Below are positions 63,385 through 64,000 of a stretch of 64,000 nt of DNA, one piece after another (position 1 is the stretch's first letter; each line of letters starts with the position of its first letter). A model generated the notes under the pieces. It worked only from the letters and a program-made list of their open reading frames with translations, was not told the origin of the DNA and did not search any database. The translations under genes and the position numbers were made by a program. This DNA comes from Symsagittifera roscoffensis (Eukaryota; Xenacoelomorpha; Acoela; Convolutidae). The DNA is taken from assembly GCF_963678635.1 (NCBI RefSeq), contig NC_087066.1:31873301-31937300 (forward strand), written 5' to 3'.

Positions 63385-64000
63385 CTGGTCCAATCCAATG
63401 CAGGGCACTCGGAGCAACAGGATGATAAGCTTCGTGATGAATGGCAGCTACGTTTCACTAAGAAATTCAATAATCTATTTAATAGTCTAGGGCCTATCCG
63501 TAACTATAAAGTGCAAGCAGACTTTTTCAAAGCACTAGTGCCAGTGCAACAGAAAGGTAGGCGTGTTCCGATCACACTTCAGAATAAAGCCGATAGGAAG
63601 ATTGAATTTTTGCTGAGTCTTGAAAAACTTATAGAATGCTCGGATAAAAGTTTTGTATCGCCTATTGTTATCACGGTGAAGAGGGACGGTATTTTAAAAC
63701 TTGCATTTGAATCAAGGAAATTGAATAAGCAGAAACATGAAAGCAAGTACCAAATGCCAAATATTGAAGAACTTATGGATGTGATTGGCCAAACAGTTAG
63801 CGAAAGAAAATCAGGTACGGTCTACTTTCCAACCATGGACCTAACGTACCCATATAGACCATTACCTTCAGATAAAGATACAAGCAAAGATTGGATTTTT
63901 TTGTTAGTGGGCGGACAATCCACTGGTGCGTACTGGTTCAAAACGGGGTTCTACGGCCTAACGATGATGTCGTCGGAATTCCAGCGGGTAATGGATTCCA
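63385..64000 (+). CDS. Element E reverse transcriptase, partial at window edge
   Basis: After TAG 63382-63384 the same frame is open to the last base (205 codons). The N-terminal spacer leads into CSDKSFVSPIVITVKRDGIL, KLAFESRKLNKQ, YQMPNIEELMDVI, then TMDLTYPYRPLPSD and WFKTGFYGLTMMSSEFQRVM. These are the first RT motifs of Ty3/gypsy elements; MDLTYPY replaces the common MDLxxAY form. The catalytic YxDD should lie beyond the window. Confidence 0.75.
   Translation, partial: MVQSNAGHSEQQDDKLRDEWQLRFTKKFNNLFNSLGPIRNYKVQADFFKALVPVQQKGRRVPITLQNKADRKIEFLLSLEKLIECSDKSFVSPIVITVKRDGILKLAFESRKLNKQKHESKYQMPNIEELMDVIGQTVSERKSGTVYFPTMDLTYPYRPLPSDKDTSKDWIFLLVGGQSTGAYWFKTGFYGLTMMSSEFQRVMDS

Larger units (their letters stand above)
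62273..64000 (+). mobile_element. Ty3/gypsy element E, 5' part, runs off window
   Basis: Gag-like frames (62273-63040), a retropepsin (63047-63199) and an RT N-terminal domain (63385-64000) follow each other on the plus strand. The sequence differs from the giant element and from D, so this is a third Ty3 family. Gag parts are in one frame separated by stops (62615, 63038). The rest of pol and the 3' LTR lie outside the window. Confidence 0.7.

Overview
This window is repeat-dense DNA from a eukaryotic, most likely invertebrate animal, genome. Everything recognisable is retrotransposon. I find no host gene, rRNA, tRNA or CRISPR array. The evidence for an animal is the mix of element classes: a CR1/L2-type LINE with esterase-like and PHD domains, non-LTR elements with a PHD finger and a restriction-like endonuclease, and several Ty3/gypsy LTR elements. 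The species cannot be named from the sequence.

Layout. (1) 1-1047, minus: the open, edge-truncated 5' part of a PHD-finger + RT non-LTR element (A). (2) About 1313-5870, plus: a nearly complete CR1/L2-like LINE (SGNH-like domain, PHD finger, coiled-coil ORF1, APE endonuclease-RT ORF2). From the PHD finger to its end it stays in one reading frame broken only by stop codons, and ORF1 and ORF2 are separated by the sequence TGA-CTAG. (3) 6242-26189, plus: a giant Ty3/gypsy element of about 20 kb (copy 1). It has a 2.7 kb structured leader, gag with two CCHC knuckles, protease, RT, DD35E integrase, an SGNH-hydrolase domain with its blocks intact, and about 5.6 kb of further coding sequence I cannot assign. 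It carries in-frame stops, frameshifts and a deletion of most of RNase H. (4) 26185-31828, minus: two head-to-tail non-LTR elements (B, C) of the same broad class as A. (5) About 32200-44400, plus: AT-rich remains of a different Ty3/gypsy element (D), with a 1.07 kb gag segment present three times and a 57-bp in-frame triplication inside integrase. (6) About 45100-60610, plus: a decayed second copy of the giant element (copy 2). It keeps the RNase H region that copy 1 lacks, but lost integrase and SGNH in one deletion. Its 3' LTR is interrupted by an inverted LTR of the same family. (7) 62273-64000, plus: the start of another Ty3/gypsy element (E), running off the edge.

How the parts relate. 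Comparing copies 1 and 2 is the most informative exercise here. It shows which stops are copy-specific mutations (a Tyr codon at 13727 and a Trp codon at 23041 in copy 2), and which is shared (the stop ending gag). It locates the RNase H deletion, and it supports an LTR of about 880 bp, of which the 5' LTR of copy 1 retains only the first 325 bp. Within the leader of copy 1, two tandem modules of about 110 nt fold into the same hairpins with compensatory changes, so the RNA structure looks selected. The strongest candidate for an undescribed system is the giant Ty3 element with its SGNH enzyme and unassigned 3' coding region. An SGNH-like domain also occurs in the neighbouring, unrelated LINE.
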